Source: Phanerodontia chrysosporium
Taxonomy: Eukaryota; Basidiomycota; Agaricomycetes; Polyporales; Phanerochaetaceae
Direction: 5' to 3'
Assembly: GCA_001910725.1 (NCBI GenBank)
Contig: MJGA01000009.1
Coordinates: 868,001 to 932,000 of the forward strand
DNA: 64,000 bases
The position numbers and the translations under genes are program-made. Of the stretch, positions 37,035 through 50,340 are shown piece after piece. The number at the start of each line of letters is the position of its first letter. Within the stretch, counting starts at the first letter, position 1. The notes beneath the pieces are model-generated. The model was not told where the DNA came from, ran no database searches, and was given only the letters and a program-made list of their open reading frames with translations.

Positions 37035-38353
37035 GTTGAGAGGCCATCATCGCTTTTATAGTATGGTGGGTTGCGATCGGCCGCATCGACCCATGAAGAT
37101 GGTAATCAGCTGCTGTGAGTGTTCTCCAATCAGAAAGCGTACACGTTCATCGCCGCCGACGTTCCTGGAGACGATGTAAGGTGTGTTATCCGATGTGGCG
37201 CAACATTTTGGTGTCCTGTCCGTTGTATATCGACTCTCCTGGCTCTCAAGGATTCACCAGTGGGACGTGAGACAACTCTGCAAGTGCAAGAGCCTGCGAG
37301 AATAGCAAAGAGTAGCTCGGCAAAGGAGGATCGGGCCGTCCAATACAGTACTTCCCCCAGTAAGGTAGAGCCACGGCCACGGTGGGAAGATATTGATCGC
37401 CTGTCCGCAAACGGGGCACAGGAAGGCGTTGAGAAGGATTGTTGCATGACGAGGATGTTTTCTCGAGAGAAACATTTGGCACTCGATACTGCCACATTGC
37501 AGTTTTTGTTGGCTTTTCTCCGAGCTCATCCAATATAAATCTGGGATATTGAGTGGAGGGAAGAGTACAAAAAGCCAGCAAGAGCACCGTGAGCTGGAGA
37601 TGCTTGACATGCGATGACCGGCATGCGCGCAACTGACGCCACAATTGATTCTCTGTGCTTCACGTTGCTCACGGCATAAACCATCATGCGTAATAAAAAC
37701 ATAGGGTTCTGAGACTAGATAAAGTTCAAGGAGTGGATGAGTGTCACAGCGAACCCAGGACAGGACGCACCGAACGAGGCTGGCCGTGTCAGGTGACGCC
37801 GGGTGCACTGCTGCGGCGTGGAACGGTGAATGCCGCATCCTCTTCTTCAGCCCATATCGAGTCCTGCGCAAGTGATATAAACGGTCATAGAATTACAGCG
37901 ATGGAATATGCGCTGAACTCAATCTGGTCAACTGGCGATGTTGACAGTGGCGGCGAAGTCGGCGAGCGGAGCGCGTGCGCATAGTGCCTCGAAAGTTTCG
38001 GCGTTCATTCGAGTCGATGATGATGTGTATCCATAGTGTACGGCCGCAATATGGATATTGTGAGGGCCTACCCGCCAGCATAGTCGCGCGGAGTGGTTCT
38101 GGTAAAAAATAATGGTGTACATACCTCATCGTCATCTCACCGCCCACGACGTTCTCTCGGTTGCGCTAGTACCATACACTCTGCGCAAAGAGAAAATGAT
38201 ATGGCAGAAGACAGCCCGTAAATGGGGGACACCCGCGATAATGTCCGAGGCGGATGGAGGGACAAATGAGACCAAGTCGAGAGTGGAGTCTGTCGCGGCG
38301 GAGTTGATCTGATGTGTGGTAGGCGTATAATACTAAGAGGCGTAATTTGTATC
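37035..38353. other. Intergenic; no gene recognised
   Basis: 1.3 kb between the LINE and tRNA-Phe copy 2. Frames on both strands (longest 37254-37871, minus) have no motif and no splice logic. Nothing called. Confidence 0.5.
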
Positions 38354-38436
38354 GCCGGGATAGCTCAGCTGGGAGAGCAACAGACTGAAGCCTAACGGCC
38401 TTCTGGAGGTCGCGTGTTCAATCCACGCTCCTGGCA
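38354..38436 (+). tRNA. tRNA-Phe (anticodon GAA) with short intron, copy 2
   Basis: Same length (83) and same mature sequence as 23708-23790. The intron reads CCTAACGGCC where copy 1 has CCTTATGGCC. A T-rich run follows at 38437. Flanks are unrelated to copy 1, so only the gene itself is shared. Confidence 0.93.
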
Positions 38437-38819
38437 TTTTTCCTTCTTTTTCTTTCTTTCCCCCCTGAATCCAGTACGGAGTTGGAGTTGGGTCCTGGAG
38501 GTTAGTCTCTAGTCTCTACGTCGATTGACCCCATAATAACAGCACCGTCTCACGGGTAGATTTCGGACGTGGTTCAAGCATGATCTGCGCCATTATTGAG
38601 GTAAAGCAGAGGGTTCCTCCGGCATATGAACAGAACAGTCTTACGCTTCATTAATGTCGCACACGCACGGCGTTTCGTGTTCTCAGCTGCACTCAGGGTA
38701 TATACTCAGGACGATGTACAACTGAGTCCTAGCGCACCGTACATATGCCTTGCACATAAGTACAGAGAAGCTGCGGGCACAGATATTCCATGATTATCTC
38801 TGTCGACCAACAAAGGGTC
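38437..38819. other. Spacer between tRNA-Phe and the P450 cluster
   Basis: About 380 bases, CT-rich just after the tRNA. No gene or repeat recognised. Confidence 0.45.
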
Positions 38820-41055
38820 TCAATCGATAGACCGAAGCAGTGCGATGGCCGCGTCCGAACGAGGCCTGAACACTGCCGGAATGGCTCTGGTGCACTGCAA
38901 GTCTCGTGAGTTTCTGTTCCGACCTCAAGTCACGAGAATGCACGGCGCGCCCACCTAAGGAGTCCGTCGATGCACTTGCCGCTGGGTTCTACAACATTTC
39001 CGCTTTGGTCGACAGCCTTCTCGATTGAATACACGTGTAAGATGTTGGCGATGGTTAACCAAATGACGTCCATCGCGAAATGACGTCCGGGACACAGACG
39101 GCGGCCGTGGCCAAACGGCTCTACTGGCTCGGGAACTGTGTGGTCGATATTGCCATCCGTAGTGAGGAAGCGTGAGGGGTCAAACTCCTCTGGATTAGGG
39201 TACCGTGTCTCGTCATGGAGGATCGCCCTGGGTTGTTGAAACTCAGTGTATATCCTCTGGAACTCTTCCCTTACGTACCACTCGTTAGCGATCATGATAG
39301 AGCCAGCTGGGATATGGTACCCCTCATATTCATCGTCATGCAAGGACTTGTGCGGAAGACCTAACTCTCTGTTATGACGATATCTGTGCGGAGGAATTAC
39401 TGCCTAAGACGAACCTGTCCGAAATGGCGGTCTCCATCTGGCAAGTATCAGCTGCAGCCCAGAAAAGCGCGGCCAGTACTGTACTTCACCTTAGCGTCTC
39501 GTGCATGATAGCCGTAATGTACGGCAACAACGCTTGGTCGTGGATGGAAGGGAGCCGTGCATTCCCGACAACGCGTTCCAGGTCTGCTTGAGCTCTTTGT
39601 TGAACTTCCGGATGTTGCAACATCGCAAGGATAAAGAATTCCAGGGTTATGATGGTCTACCGAGCTGTCAGTTGCTCGATCGCAGCACTCGCACCAGACG
39701 ACCTACCGTATCAGAGGCCGCTGATACAAACGAGGAAGTGGTTCAGCGGAAGCATGGTCGACAGTTTGAGCTACACGCACTGGGTATGCGGTCCCGCAAC
39801 GTTCATGATGATGTTCTCGACTTCTTCGGTATCTGCTTGGCCTTCAAGCTCGGCCAACGCTGCACCTACTATGCTTGTGTTTGTTTCCCCACGCCTCTTT
39901 TCGAGTCATGGCTGTCAGTGCCGAAAGGTGGAAAGACGGTGGTATACGTACGATGGCAGCCTTAATGTCGTTGAAAGGTGTCTCGTACATTGCATCCACA
40001 TCCTTCTTCCATAAAGCTGCCTGACGCTTGAAGTCAGCACCTGGAAACCATGCAGGGATATGCTTCACTAAGGATTCGAAGTAACCATGTATGTCAGTCA
40101 GCGTGTGCGCCCGCAAGCGTTCCATGATGACTCACAAAATGGGAGGCTGTCCACTATCGTCACAATGTCAAAGCTGCACGAAAAAAGCGGTCGAGCCAAC
40201 ATGCCGATGCATACCAAGAAAGCGTCCAGGGACAGCAGTGGCGGAGAAGGCTTTGACCCCTTCCTCTGCAAGTCCGATATACGGGTGGTCGGCTGACTTC
40301 GTCTCTATCCCGTACACGATGCTGATAATGATATGACCTGTCATGCTGCGTGACTAGTGAGCGATGTTCTCTTTGGCTTCAGTTGTACCACAAACGTAAA
40401 TGCGCGTTGAAGTCGGCAGGGGACCGATGTAAGAGCTGGAGGAGCATCTGGACGCCCTTCTCCATGCGCGGGTGATACGCCTCAAGCACCTTCGGGTGGA
40501 AGTATCGATGATGCACGTGTCGGTGTTTCTTCCATGAGTCTCCGTAGTCAAGAAGGCCCCAGTCCCTATCCCAGCCGGTCCTGTGCACGATGTCATCTGT
40601 CAGATACCACAAGTAGCATGTAGTCGCAGGCTTCTTACAGGTCAAATAACATGACTGTCTGCTCCCTAAGGTGAGCCGCTTGTCAGTTTCGCTTTGGATA
40701 CCGCATGGCGGGGCAGACCTTCCAGAGTAGTTCGCGGAGCGTTTTTCCAAAGGTCAGCTGCCGTCTTGGCATCATTCAGAATAAAAAAGTGCGTTCCGAA
40801 TATCTTCAGGTGAATTATGTTCGAGCCTTTAGGGGATACTGTGAATGCTTCATCTCGTGTCCATCGCGGAGGGGACGCACCAAAAAGTTTGGACCACTGT
40901 TGGTATACCATAGGCGCAGAGCTGCCGGCAGGGGCATTCGAGCACGTTTCCGATGAGTGGTAGTCCTTAGGGCCCGGAGGGAAACGGTGGCGTTTGCGCA
41001 AACCCACGAGAATCATGTAGAGGATGGCTGCACAGGTGCATGTTATCACCCACAT
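38820..41055 (-). CDS. Cytochrome P450, cluster gene 1
   Basis: Haem monooxygenase of the clustered clade. From 41055: membrane anchor (CTCAAILYMILVGL), RHRFPPGPK hinge, IIHLKIFGTHFFILND, GWDRDWGLLDYGDSWKKHRH (C-helix), HIPAWFPGADFKRQAALW, HETLR (ExxR), DDEYEGYHIPAGSIMIANEW, and the haem loop FGHGRRLCPGRHFA. Frame breaks of one base at about 40965 and 40750, and near 38876 in the last exon (EPFR to AVFRPR), are needed to keep family similarity. Between 40930 and 40965 the frame shifts and then returns, which replaces the usual GLPLIGN. The stop at 38820 assumes repair of the last one; as given, a stop occurs at 38930. The I-helix exon near 39780 is weak. Function in the cell is unknown. Confidence 0.75.
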
Positions 41056-41398
41056 CTCTAGGAAAGACTCGACTTGGGAGCGGCACCAAAGCTGTGAAAG
41101 TCAGCTATATCTGGTGTGCGCTGGCAGAGGGAGGCCGACGCGTTGATGCTGATGTCGCGGTTTATATGTGAACCATCCGATGCGGGCCGGCGACCCGTGC
41201 GGGAATCATGATTAAGAGAATCATTGGCTCCAACGCGACATCGCGGCACGATCGAGGTCGTTGAAGCCTACATTGTAGAGCTCTTCCATCGAATCTGGGT
41301 CGCACTAGCGCCCAAGATCCACATGCGCGAAACCATGGATGAACACTCTCACCATGTATACATTGTCAAAAAATATGAGCTGCAGCTAGTAACCCGGT

Positions 41399-43620
41399 TC
41401 ACTGTGTGGGAATACTCGACATGTGTACCAGTTCCTCAACTCCTGTGAAGCGTGGCTTGAACTTGGCTTTGAACGGCTTCGGGACCCTACCAATATGTTC
41501 AGTACGCCAAACCGCAAGATGAGCGTCAGGTCCATACCAGAACAGCCGAGTCAAGCAATCGCGTCTTGGTTTATGACATGTCCGGACTCGTCGAGAGGAT
41601 TGTCGATGGTGAACAAAGCCAGCACGTGTGCGATGTATAGGAATAGCGCGGTCTGGGCGAAGTGGCGCCCTGCGCAAACACGCCGGCCATATCCGAAAAC
41701 CTCAACGGGGTCCGGGACTTGTGAATCCAGCTGTCCATCAGCGGTGAGGAACCGTTCGGGCTTGAAAGGCTCGGGGTCAGGATAGCGCTCTGCATCGTTC
41801 AGGACAGCCCTTTGACGCGGTGTTCAGCACACCCGACCACTGGCAGGTCGAAAGACGGAGGGAATACACACCAGGTGTTCCCAATGACAATGGAGCCTGC
41901 CGGAATAAAATAGCCCTCATACCAGTCGTCAGCAAGCGACTTGTGATACACTGCCGCACAAAGTAAGCGTTCGCCGAATCTTTCGTAGCGCTTGCATGCA
42001 CAAACCTGCTGGCAGAATAGGATTCCATCTGTGGATTTATCAGCCAAGAGGAAACACGTAAGACTACTGCAGTTCAGTACCTGAGTATCTCTTTGACTAT
42101 CGCCGATACATATGGCAGAGACTGTCGATCTGCCACTTCAGGCAGACGGTCTCTACCGACAACTCGGTCGAGTTCTTCCTGTGCTTTACGCTGGACGTTG
42201 GGGTAGAGGAGCATCGCCTGTACGAACGCGAACATCGTGAAGACAGTCTTTCGGAACCGTTCAGAGCTGAAATACACTGATATAGAGAACAAAGCGACTC
42301 ACAGTGTCGGACCCAGCTGTTGACTACATTTAGTACAAACTCGCGTGGGGGCGCAGGGCCTTACCGTATGATGTACCCGCGATACCCATGATCGTTTCCT
42401 CCACGTCTGGATCTCCCAGCTTCTCTGAGAACATAGACATGAGACTGGACGTGACGCATGACCTTGCTTTGCCACGTTGCTACGATACTAGTATCAGCAT
42501 TAATCCAGTTTCCCACTTCACTGAAGATGCGGCATACCATAGCAGACTTGACCTCGTGGTAAGGTCTCTCGAAGAGAGCGTCGATATCTCTCTTCCATGC
42601 CATGGCCTGACGCTTGAACCCGGCACCAGGAAACCAAGTAGGAATGTGTTTTACTACGCCACCTGATTAGCAATTCTGTCAAGCTATAGAATTTTCCGAT
42701 TGCTCACATGCGGGGATAAAATCCACTGTAGAGACATGAGCGATCGCGAAGTACGGAGTCGGCCTGAACTCTCACCGAGATAACCGCCCGCCTCAGCAAT
42801 TTCCACCAAAGTCTCGACTGCTCGTTCAACACCCTCAAGTCGTTCATTGTCGTTCGGATCCACGTCCATAGCGTACACAGCATCCAGAACCGTTGAGCCG
42901 GAGGCACTGCGTTCACATTCAATTGCTGCACGACCTGCTAAGAGCGTCGAAAGCCTACTTACTGGCGAATGTGGCGCATCCAATTTTCTGGGGTTTGCAG
43001 CAATAATTGGACGAGCCCGCGAGCACCCTTTGCCATGTGATCATGGTAGTCAGGGATAGCCTGGGCCCGGAAGAATTGATGGAAGAGTCGGCGATTTTGC
43101 CTCCAGCTCTCCCCTACGGCGTGAAGGCCCAGTTGCGATGCCACCCGGTCCTGCGCACGACGACAGTCAGGACAATTCGACGCTCGAACAAAATCGACAT
43201 ACAACTCATGCAACATGACCGTCTTGTGCCTTCATAAAGCGAGATCAGCCAGAGGACCTTCACAGTGAAGAAAGCTCACCTGTCAGAATAGATCTGAGAA
43301 CGTCCCTCGAAGATCTCCTTAGTGATTTTCTCATCGTTCAAGACGAAGAAATGCTGTCCAAGAGCCTCGAAGTGGACGATGTTGGAATCTAGGAAAGCGT
43401 TCAGAGAGAAAATACCCCAGTTTTGAGAGAGTGACATACTGTATAGGCGGCCCCACTCGGCATAGGTTAGCCAGCTGTGGTCCCTGGGAATGCCGAAGAG
43501 ATTCCCGACGATGGGAAGCCCTTTGGGACCAGGTGGGAAACGGGGTCGCTTCCTGGATACCCGGGCTAGGACGAGAAGCCCGAAGATGAGGCCTACTGCG
43601 AGAAGAGTGCTGTCCGACAT
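41399..43620 (-). CDS. Cytochrome P450, cluster gene 2
   Basis: From 43620: anchor (LLAVGLIFGLLVLARV), [56 protein letters not shown] (C-helix), [54 protein letters not shown] (I-helix), [19 protein letters not shown] (ExxR), [25 protein letters not shown], and the haem loop FGYGRRVCAGRHFA. The last exon joins RLFW to VPKPFKAKFKPRF over a GT..AG intron at the site also used by gene 7. A one-base loss near 41575 (after DESGHV) breaks the frame before RLFW; the uncorrected frame ends about 14 codons later. It is close kin of genes 3 and 4. The distance to the next gene upstream is about 0.7 kb. Confidence 0.8.
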
Positions 43621-44334
43621 CGTGGGGCGGTGAGATGATTACGATGGCGATCAGGAAAAAAACGATGCTTATATGCGTCGCAGGCGGCTGCCCTCGGCGA
43701 TGCGTTCCGTGGCGCATGCTGGGCATATCTACGACCACCCAGATGAGTATCTGAGTTCGCGGGGGTCTGGCCTGTCGTGTCGTTATGCTGTCATTCAGTG
43801 CCCTGCAGAGCTAGCCAAGTTTGGGCCACCCTCGTAGGGTAACTAAACTCCGACGAGCTCAAGACGCGATGCTCACGTAGGACAACATATTCAGGCACGG
43901 TTTCTCGCTAGCCGTTGCTATCACAGCTTGTAAAGCGACATGTGCTTGCAGCATGCATCTGCGACGGTGTGAGGTGAGATGGAAGAGTTCTGGAAGGATG
44001 TGTTCAATCCGGAGTACCCGAATTAGCGCCATCTACAACCGCTCCTTACCAGAGTAACAAATACTTTAAAGCAACAATGATGGCATCAACAGTAAGCTAA
44101 TAGTATTTCAAAGCGTGCTGCTTATCTAGTCCAGTCCGTTGTTCTCGGGTAGCTAGCCTCGTTTTGAGTCCGTCCGCAGAGTGCCCGTCTCTTGGCTCAT
44201 CTCCCACTTTCCGGGACGAAATGGGCTTGAAGATGCAGTGTCGGCTACGCTTTGCCTCCGCCGGCGACGTCGCAAAAACTTAGAAAGGCCACATGATATA
44301 CATTAGCGCAACGTGGATCACAGTCCTACTAAAA

Positions 44335-46575
44335 TCATGATGCCGAAGTGAATGCCATCTGGACCAGCCTTTCTGCACCTTCGTATCGCGGTTTGATATT
44401 CGCCTTGAACGCCTCGGGATCCTCAAAGTGACGAAAATGCATGTAAGCCTATTCACGCCTCTTTCTAGAGCGAGGACAGACTCACATGAAGATCGGAGAC
44501 ACTGTTTCTCGCGACGGCTCCTCAACGTGCCCCTCGTCGTCGACGAACTTGGAGAGGGTGAAGGCCGCAAGAAGATGCGAGGCATAGAGGAACAACGCGT
44601 CTTGTACGAAGTACCGACCCGGGCAGATTCTGCGCCCATACCCGAATACCTCATCGGGATCAGGCACAGCGGGATCGAGCGTACCCGCCGGCGTGAGGAA
44701 GCGTTCGGGCCTCAACACATCAGGCTCCGCATACCTCGATTCTTCATGCAGAATTGCCCTGCGTTTGACGGTTCAGTGCGGTGCGACGGGGAGTTCGAAC
44801 AGGCATACCAGGTGTTGCCAAAGACGATTGTGCCGGCAGGGATGAAATAGCCTTTGTACCAGTCGTCTTCGAGGGACTTGTGCGGAGCAGCTAGTACCAA
44901 GTTTAAGAGACTGGTGCGCATCCGTAAGTGGTAGACAGACCTATGGGCGTGACCGGATGCCACCTATCCAGCAGCGACTATGAGCAAATGTCTCAAGGGA
45001 TTCGTACATGGAGTGAGAACACACCTGAAGACCTCCTTGAGGACCGCGCTGAAGTACGGTAGCGATTCGCGATCTGCTATCTCGGGAAGGCGGTCCCTGC
45101 CGACGACTTGATCAAGCTCTTCCTGTGCTTTGCGCTGTACGTCCGGATACAACATCATGGCTATTACGAAGCTATACATGGAGAAGATCGTCTGTTCAAG
45201 ACTGTCAGCCCTATGGATCCTCGAGGGTCGTGAACGCCAACCGTGTCAGAGTTTGCTGGTAGAAGCAAAATGAGTAAAGTCTGTGCTTGACACGCCAAGT
45301 TGTACTCACCGTACGCAGTACCAAGAACGCTGATGAGTTGCTCTTCGACGTCCGGGTTCTCTAGGTCTTCCCAAGCCGCAGATAACAGGGAAGTCGCGAT
45401 ACATGGCCGAGCTGTACCGCTTTGCTGGTAATTATGACGATCAGCGTCTTAATCAAGACGTTGGCAATGGACATTACTTACAGCAGCAACCTTGATCTTG
45501 TGGTACGGTTCTTCGAACATTCTATCGACGTGGACCTTCCACTCCATAGCCCGCCGTTTGAAGCCGGCTCCGGGAAACCATGCAGGGAGGTGCTTCACTG
45601 TGCGATCATGTGGATGACGAGTCGCATCAGGGAAAAATAGACTCACAAGGCGGTATGAAATTGACTGGATAGGAGCGTAAGCGAATCTCGTTTTCCCTGT
45701 GAGAAAGATCAGATCGTACCCACGAATGGCTCAGGAAGCTTCATAAAAATTTGAAGAGCTTGTCAACAACGTCCATGCCCTCGTCGTCGTGTGGATTAAC
45801 ATCCACGGCGTATAGCACCTTGAGGATGGTCCCTCCAGAGACACTGCGCACAGTCAATGCCCTGCACGCTGCCACAGAAGCGGATATGACACTTACTGAT
45901 GTACATGGCGCATCCAGTCGTCCGGAGACTCTAGCAATAGCTGTAGCAGAGTACGAGCGCTCCTCACATCGGTTCGTGGTACTGCGGTACCGCTTGTGGG
46001 CGGAAGTGTTGATGGAAGAGTCGCCGACGCTGCCGCCAAGCATCGCCGTAGGCCATGATTCCCCAGTGACGGTGCCATCCAGTTCTGCGCGCAAAGTCAG
46101 TAGGTGACTTGTTAGTTGCACATGTTATGAAAGCGTACAAGTCGCGGGCCATAACTGTCTCATGTCTGTGAAGCATAGCATGAGGGGGTCTGCCCGGCAT
46201 GGTATGGGAGGCGATGTGACTGACCGGTCTGAATATATGTGCGAGCGCCCTTCAAGCAGCTCCTTCGCTGCCTCCGTGCTGTTTAGGACGACGAAATGTA
46301 GTCCTAATGCCTCGAAGTGAACGACATCAGAGTCTACCGCACCGCAAATGAGAATCTATCGGATGGGGCAAGTCGAAGAACTGCTTACTATACTCCCGGC
46401 CCCAGGCTTCGTACGTGAGCCAGCTGTAGGTCCTGGGAATATCGAAGAGATTCTTCAAGATAGGCAGGCCATTGGGTCCAGGAGGGTAGCGGCGCTGCCT
46501 GGACTTTCTGGACGCCCGCGCGACTGCAAGGAGCCCGGCAACGAGGCATGCAATGACCAAAGCGTTGCTCTGCAT
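44335..46575 (-). CDS. Cytochrome P450, cluster gene 3
   Basis: From 46575: anchor ([17 protein letters not shown]), [57 protein letters not shown] (C-helix), [53 protein letters not shown] (I-helix), [19 protein letters not shown] (ExxR), [18 protein letters not shown], and the haem loop [14 protein letters not shown]. It ends [18 protein letters not shown] one-base loss at 45967 (QYHEPM to VRSARTLL) interrupts exon 3. The last splice near 44421 also fits only with one extra G. Without it the product would run on to a stop at 44280. The I-helix reads LGTAYG where the canonical motif is AGxxT. Confidence 0.77.
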
Positions 46576-47279
46576 TGAGAATATCAGAGAAGTGAGAGGT
46601 GTTATCTTGTGAATAATTCGTAGCTGAACGCACCTGGAGTTTTATACAACGTTGGACAAGCGGTCATTGTTGGTGGTCAGCGGTGAAAGCTCCGGCTTAC
46701 AAATCACGGTTACGAGCGGGCGCGTCTACACCACGTGGACACATCGCGGGCGGCTCCAGCACCACTCGGGTAAGAATGTTCTCTCTGAACGTGCCCTTGC
46801 ACGTCCTTTGAGGATCCAGTTCAAATGCAAGAACGAGTGCGGGGGAGCCAGAGCAGAAGAACTGAAAGCGCAATGTGGTGGAAGGGGAAGATCATTGCGC
46901 AGAGGCTGAGTGCACGTTGAACGGCTTCGGAGGACTGTTCGGCATGTTGAGAAGTGCGCCGACAGACAGTAAAATCATGAGCACCTGAATGCTTGTGGCT
47001 AAAACTCCGCCTCAACCCCAACTACGTTCCCATGGGCGTCCAGGGCAGTGAGAAGAGTTCATGCAAGATCCCGCCAAGCCTTGCATGGAAGACTCGGTCG
47101 GGTACTGGGTGCATGTAGATTAATAACTTTCAAATGCGACAGCGGGTAGGAGATGTATCATTCGTGAACATGCCGAGAGTCGAGAAGACGAAAGGGGTAT
47201 TCTGTAGCAGGGGGGCGCGCAAATAGAGGGTCCAGTCGTAACGTAGCGGGTCCTGCCTCAGACCGCCGAGCGCAGTGCT

Positions 47280-49505
47280 CTAGTTTGTGTACGTGCTCAT
47301 CGTCTGCACCAAATTCTCGACCCCTCAAAGCGAGGTGTGATCTTGGCTTCAAACGGCTTCAAAGCCCTGCATGCGGAGAAGTCAGTCTCCCGACCCCTCA
47401 GCATACGCTCTCACGTACCAGAAGAAGCGCGACGTGCATTCGCGCGTGGGCTCTACAACGTTGCCAAACTCATCGACCGGCTTCTCGATCATGCAAGTCG
47501 CAAGCACATTCGAGATGTTGAGGAAGAGCGACGCTTGCGCGAAGTGCCGTCCAGGGCATATTCTCCTGCCAAAGCCGAAGCCCTCGGCGGGATCTGGGAC
47601 GTGGGGATCCAGGGTGCCCTCAGGTGTAAGGAACCGCTCGGGCTTAAAGGCCTCCGGATCCGGGTAGCGTTCTTCGTTGTGTAGCATAGCCCTAGGGGGA
47701 GGGCCTCAACAGATATACACAGAGCTCTCGCGCCGGTGCACTCACCATGTATTGCCAATAACGATAGAGCCCGCAGGAATGAAGTATCCATTGTAATAGT
47801 CGTCCGCGATGGACTTGTGTGGTGCAGCTGCGGTGTCATCAGTACACACGAGATTGCGAGCGGCCGAGGTGCGAACCTGTAGGTGTAATCGGATGCCATC
47901 TGGTCGACAGTCAGAGGGCAGTACTCGTATATTCAGCCAAGGTACTTACCGTAGCAGCTCCTTGATTACCGCAGAAATATATGGCAGAGAATCGCGATCG
48001 TCCGTGTTGGGAAGACGTTCTCGGCCTACAACACGGTCGAGCTCTTCCTGTGCCTTGCGCTGGACGTCGGGAAGAGCATCATGGCTAGCACGAACGCATT
48101 CAGAGCGAAGACGGACTGCAAAATCGGTCAGAGGGAGACATAAGACTGACTTCAGGCACTGACAGTATCCGAACCGGCTATCGGATCTAGTAGTAAGTGG
48201 GACGTGCTATGCCAGACATTAGTCACATACCATAACCTGTCCCCGTGACTCCGATTAAGGTCTCTTCCATGTTGGACTGATCGAGATCGTCCCAGCATGC
48301 AGTCAGCAAAGCTGAGGTTATGCAAGGTTTCGCCTGGTCGCGCTGCTGGAATCAAGTATCGACCGTGAGTCTCGGATACCATCGCGTTCGGGTAGCATAA
48401 GTTAACCGACCATTGAGTCCTTCACTTCGTTGTAGGATATCTCATACATCGCATCCACCTGCGGCTTCCACTCCATTGCTTGACGCTTAAAGGCCGCTCC
48501 AGGGAACCAAGTCGGCAGGTACTTCACTACGCTCAATCGTCAATCGGAATAACAGGAAGCACGACGTAGAAACGCACATGCAGGTATGAAATCCACTGCG
48601 TGTTTTGCATCAGTATAGTTGATGAACGGAAGAGGGTAACAGCGCGGCGGCATACCAAGAAATCCTCCGGCCTGTCCGAGTTCCATAAAGATGTGCACGG
48701 CTCTTTCGAGATGCTCCATGCGTTCGTCATCGTCAGGTGCTACCTCGATGCCATACATAATGTCGAGAATCACAGCCCCCACCACGCTGTCTGCCGCTTC
48801 AGAGCACGGACGCATCACTAGGGCAAAGTGCGAACTCACTGACGAATGTGCCGGCCAAACTTGTCAGGAGTTTGCAAGAGGAGCTGGGCCAGGTTGCGTG
48901 CGCCCTTCGCGATCTGATCGTGATACGCCGGTACGTTCTGCAGGCGGAAATGCTGGTGGAAGAGCCGCCGGTGCCGACGCCAGCTGTCGCCATACGCCAT
49001 CATAGCAAAGTTGCGCTCCCAGCCAGTCCTGGTTCGAGTAAGGAAAACGGATGGCAAAGCGCGGCATATATGCGTACAATTCATGAAGCATGACCGTTTG
49101 GGGTCTGTAGATTGAACATTCAGCCCAGGGTTTCAAGGTTAACGGAAAGGAACAGACCTGTCCGAGTACAATTGCGACCGTCCCTCGAAAATATCCTTGG
49201 CAACATCGACGTTACTGATTACAAAGTAGTGCTGCCCGAGGGCTTCAAGGTGTATGATGTCGGAATCTATCGTTGCCCATCAGTGAACGTTCTCTTCCTC
49301 ACCACGACAAATGTTACGAACCAAATTGACGACTCCATGCAGTGTATGTTAGCCAATGGTAGTCTTTTGGAACATCGAGCAAGTTCCCAATGATCGGGAG
49401 CCCTTTTGGGCCAGGAGGGAAACGATGGCGCTTCTTGAGTGCTTCAGCCACGAGCAATGTGACGCCAATCAACAGCAGGGCAATTGTCACGCCGTTGTCG
49501 AACAT
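47280..49505 (-). CDS. Cytochrome P450, cluster gene 4
   Basis: From 49505: anchor ([18 protein letters not shown]), [56 protein letters not shown] (C-helix), [64 protein letters not shown] (I-helix), [22 protein letters not shown] (ExxR), [25 protein letters not shown], and the haem loop [14 protein letters not shown]. Two one-base losses are implied: at 48068 (MMLFP to DVQRKAQ) and in the C-run 47321-47324 (FEG to [13 protein letters not shown]). The end at 47280 assumes the second is repaired; as given, translation stops at 47297. Confidence 0.8.
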
Positions 49506-50340
49506 GGCGGGCGAATCGGGTCTTCCGGGGGTCGGATGAGCAACATATGTCGGAAGGAGTCTAGATATATACACTTACCGGCTGAAGAAGCCGTGACATG
49601 GGAACTAGGAAGACCGGGCATAGGAGTGTAGCGAGTCTGCAGAAGTATGAGCGGAGACTGCCTCTTCCACGCTGTCATATAGTCACGCTAAGGAGATCCC
49701 GTGAGGTTCGCCAGATGCCTCGCCAGTCTGGAGAGCACGAGAATGCTTGTGGTAAAGAATACTGATTGAATGCACTCTGCAGGCATCAAATCTCGACACC
49801 GAGAGGCCCGCGCCGCAGAGCCGGCTCTAGAAGCTGATGATACTCAACCCGCTTTATCGCTTTCCTGCCAAGTAAAATTGCGCACCAAGTGAACGCCCGC
49901 TGTCTTCAGCCTATCAGCTGATACACTATAAGCGCGAGCACCAAGAGCCACACTCAGGAATGCTTTTGAGGCAGGTTCATTTGCAGTGTGAGTGTTGTGA
50001 AAGAAACGCAGTTGTTGGGTGGTGGTGGTGGTTGGTTTGAAAGTAAATATCTGCCACGTTTGCTAATCCTGGACTGATGCGCTGGGCGCCACCTAGAGGC
50101 GGCATGATGGCGCATCAGATAGCAGACACAGCTGATGCACTCGAAGGGAATCGGAGGTGCCCGTATCGTGGCATACCATAGCAGTCCGACTCTTGCATCG
50201 GCTGGGTAGAGCAGCTATGCCGAGAAGCTTATGGTCGAGAGGGGTATTCTACACGTCACTTCCCCCTGGTAAGCAAGGTACCTCACGCCTATGTGAGAGG
50301 TAGTACAACAAACGCTCTCGCGCTCCGCGTTACGGCACTA
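49506..50340. other. Promoter of P450 gene 4 and 3' flank of gene 5
   Basis: About 830 bases without a recognised coding motif. A short GGT/GTT-rich run lies at 50015-50040. Comparable 0.65-0.75 kb spacers at 43621-44334 and 46576-47279 separate the other tandem genes and likewise hold nothing recognisable. Confidence 0.5.

Noticed and set aside
37254..37871. 205-codon minus-strand frame after the LINE
   Set aside because: No recognisable motif, no promoter or splice structure, and overlapped by equally open frames on the other strand.
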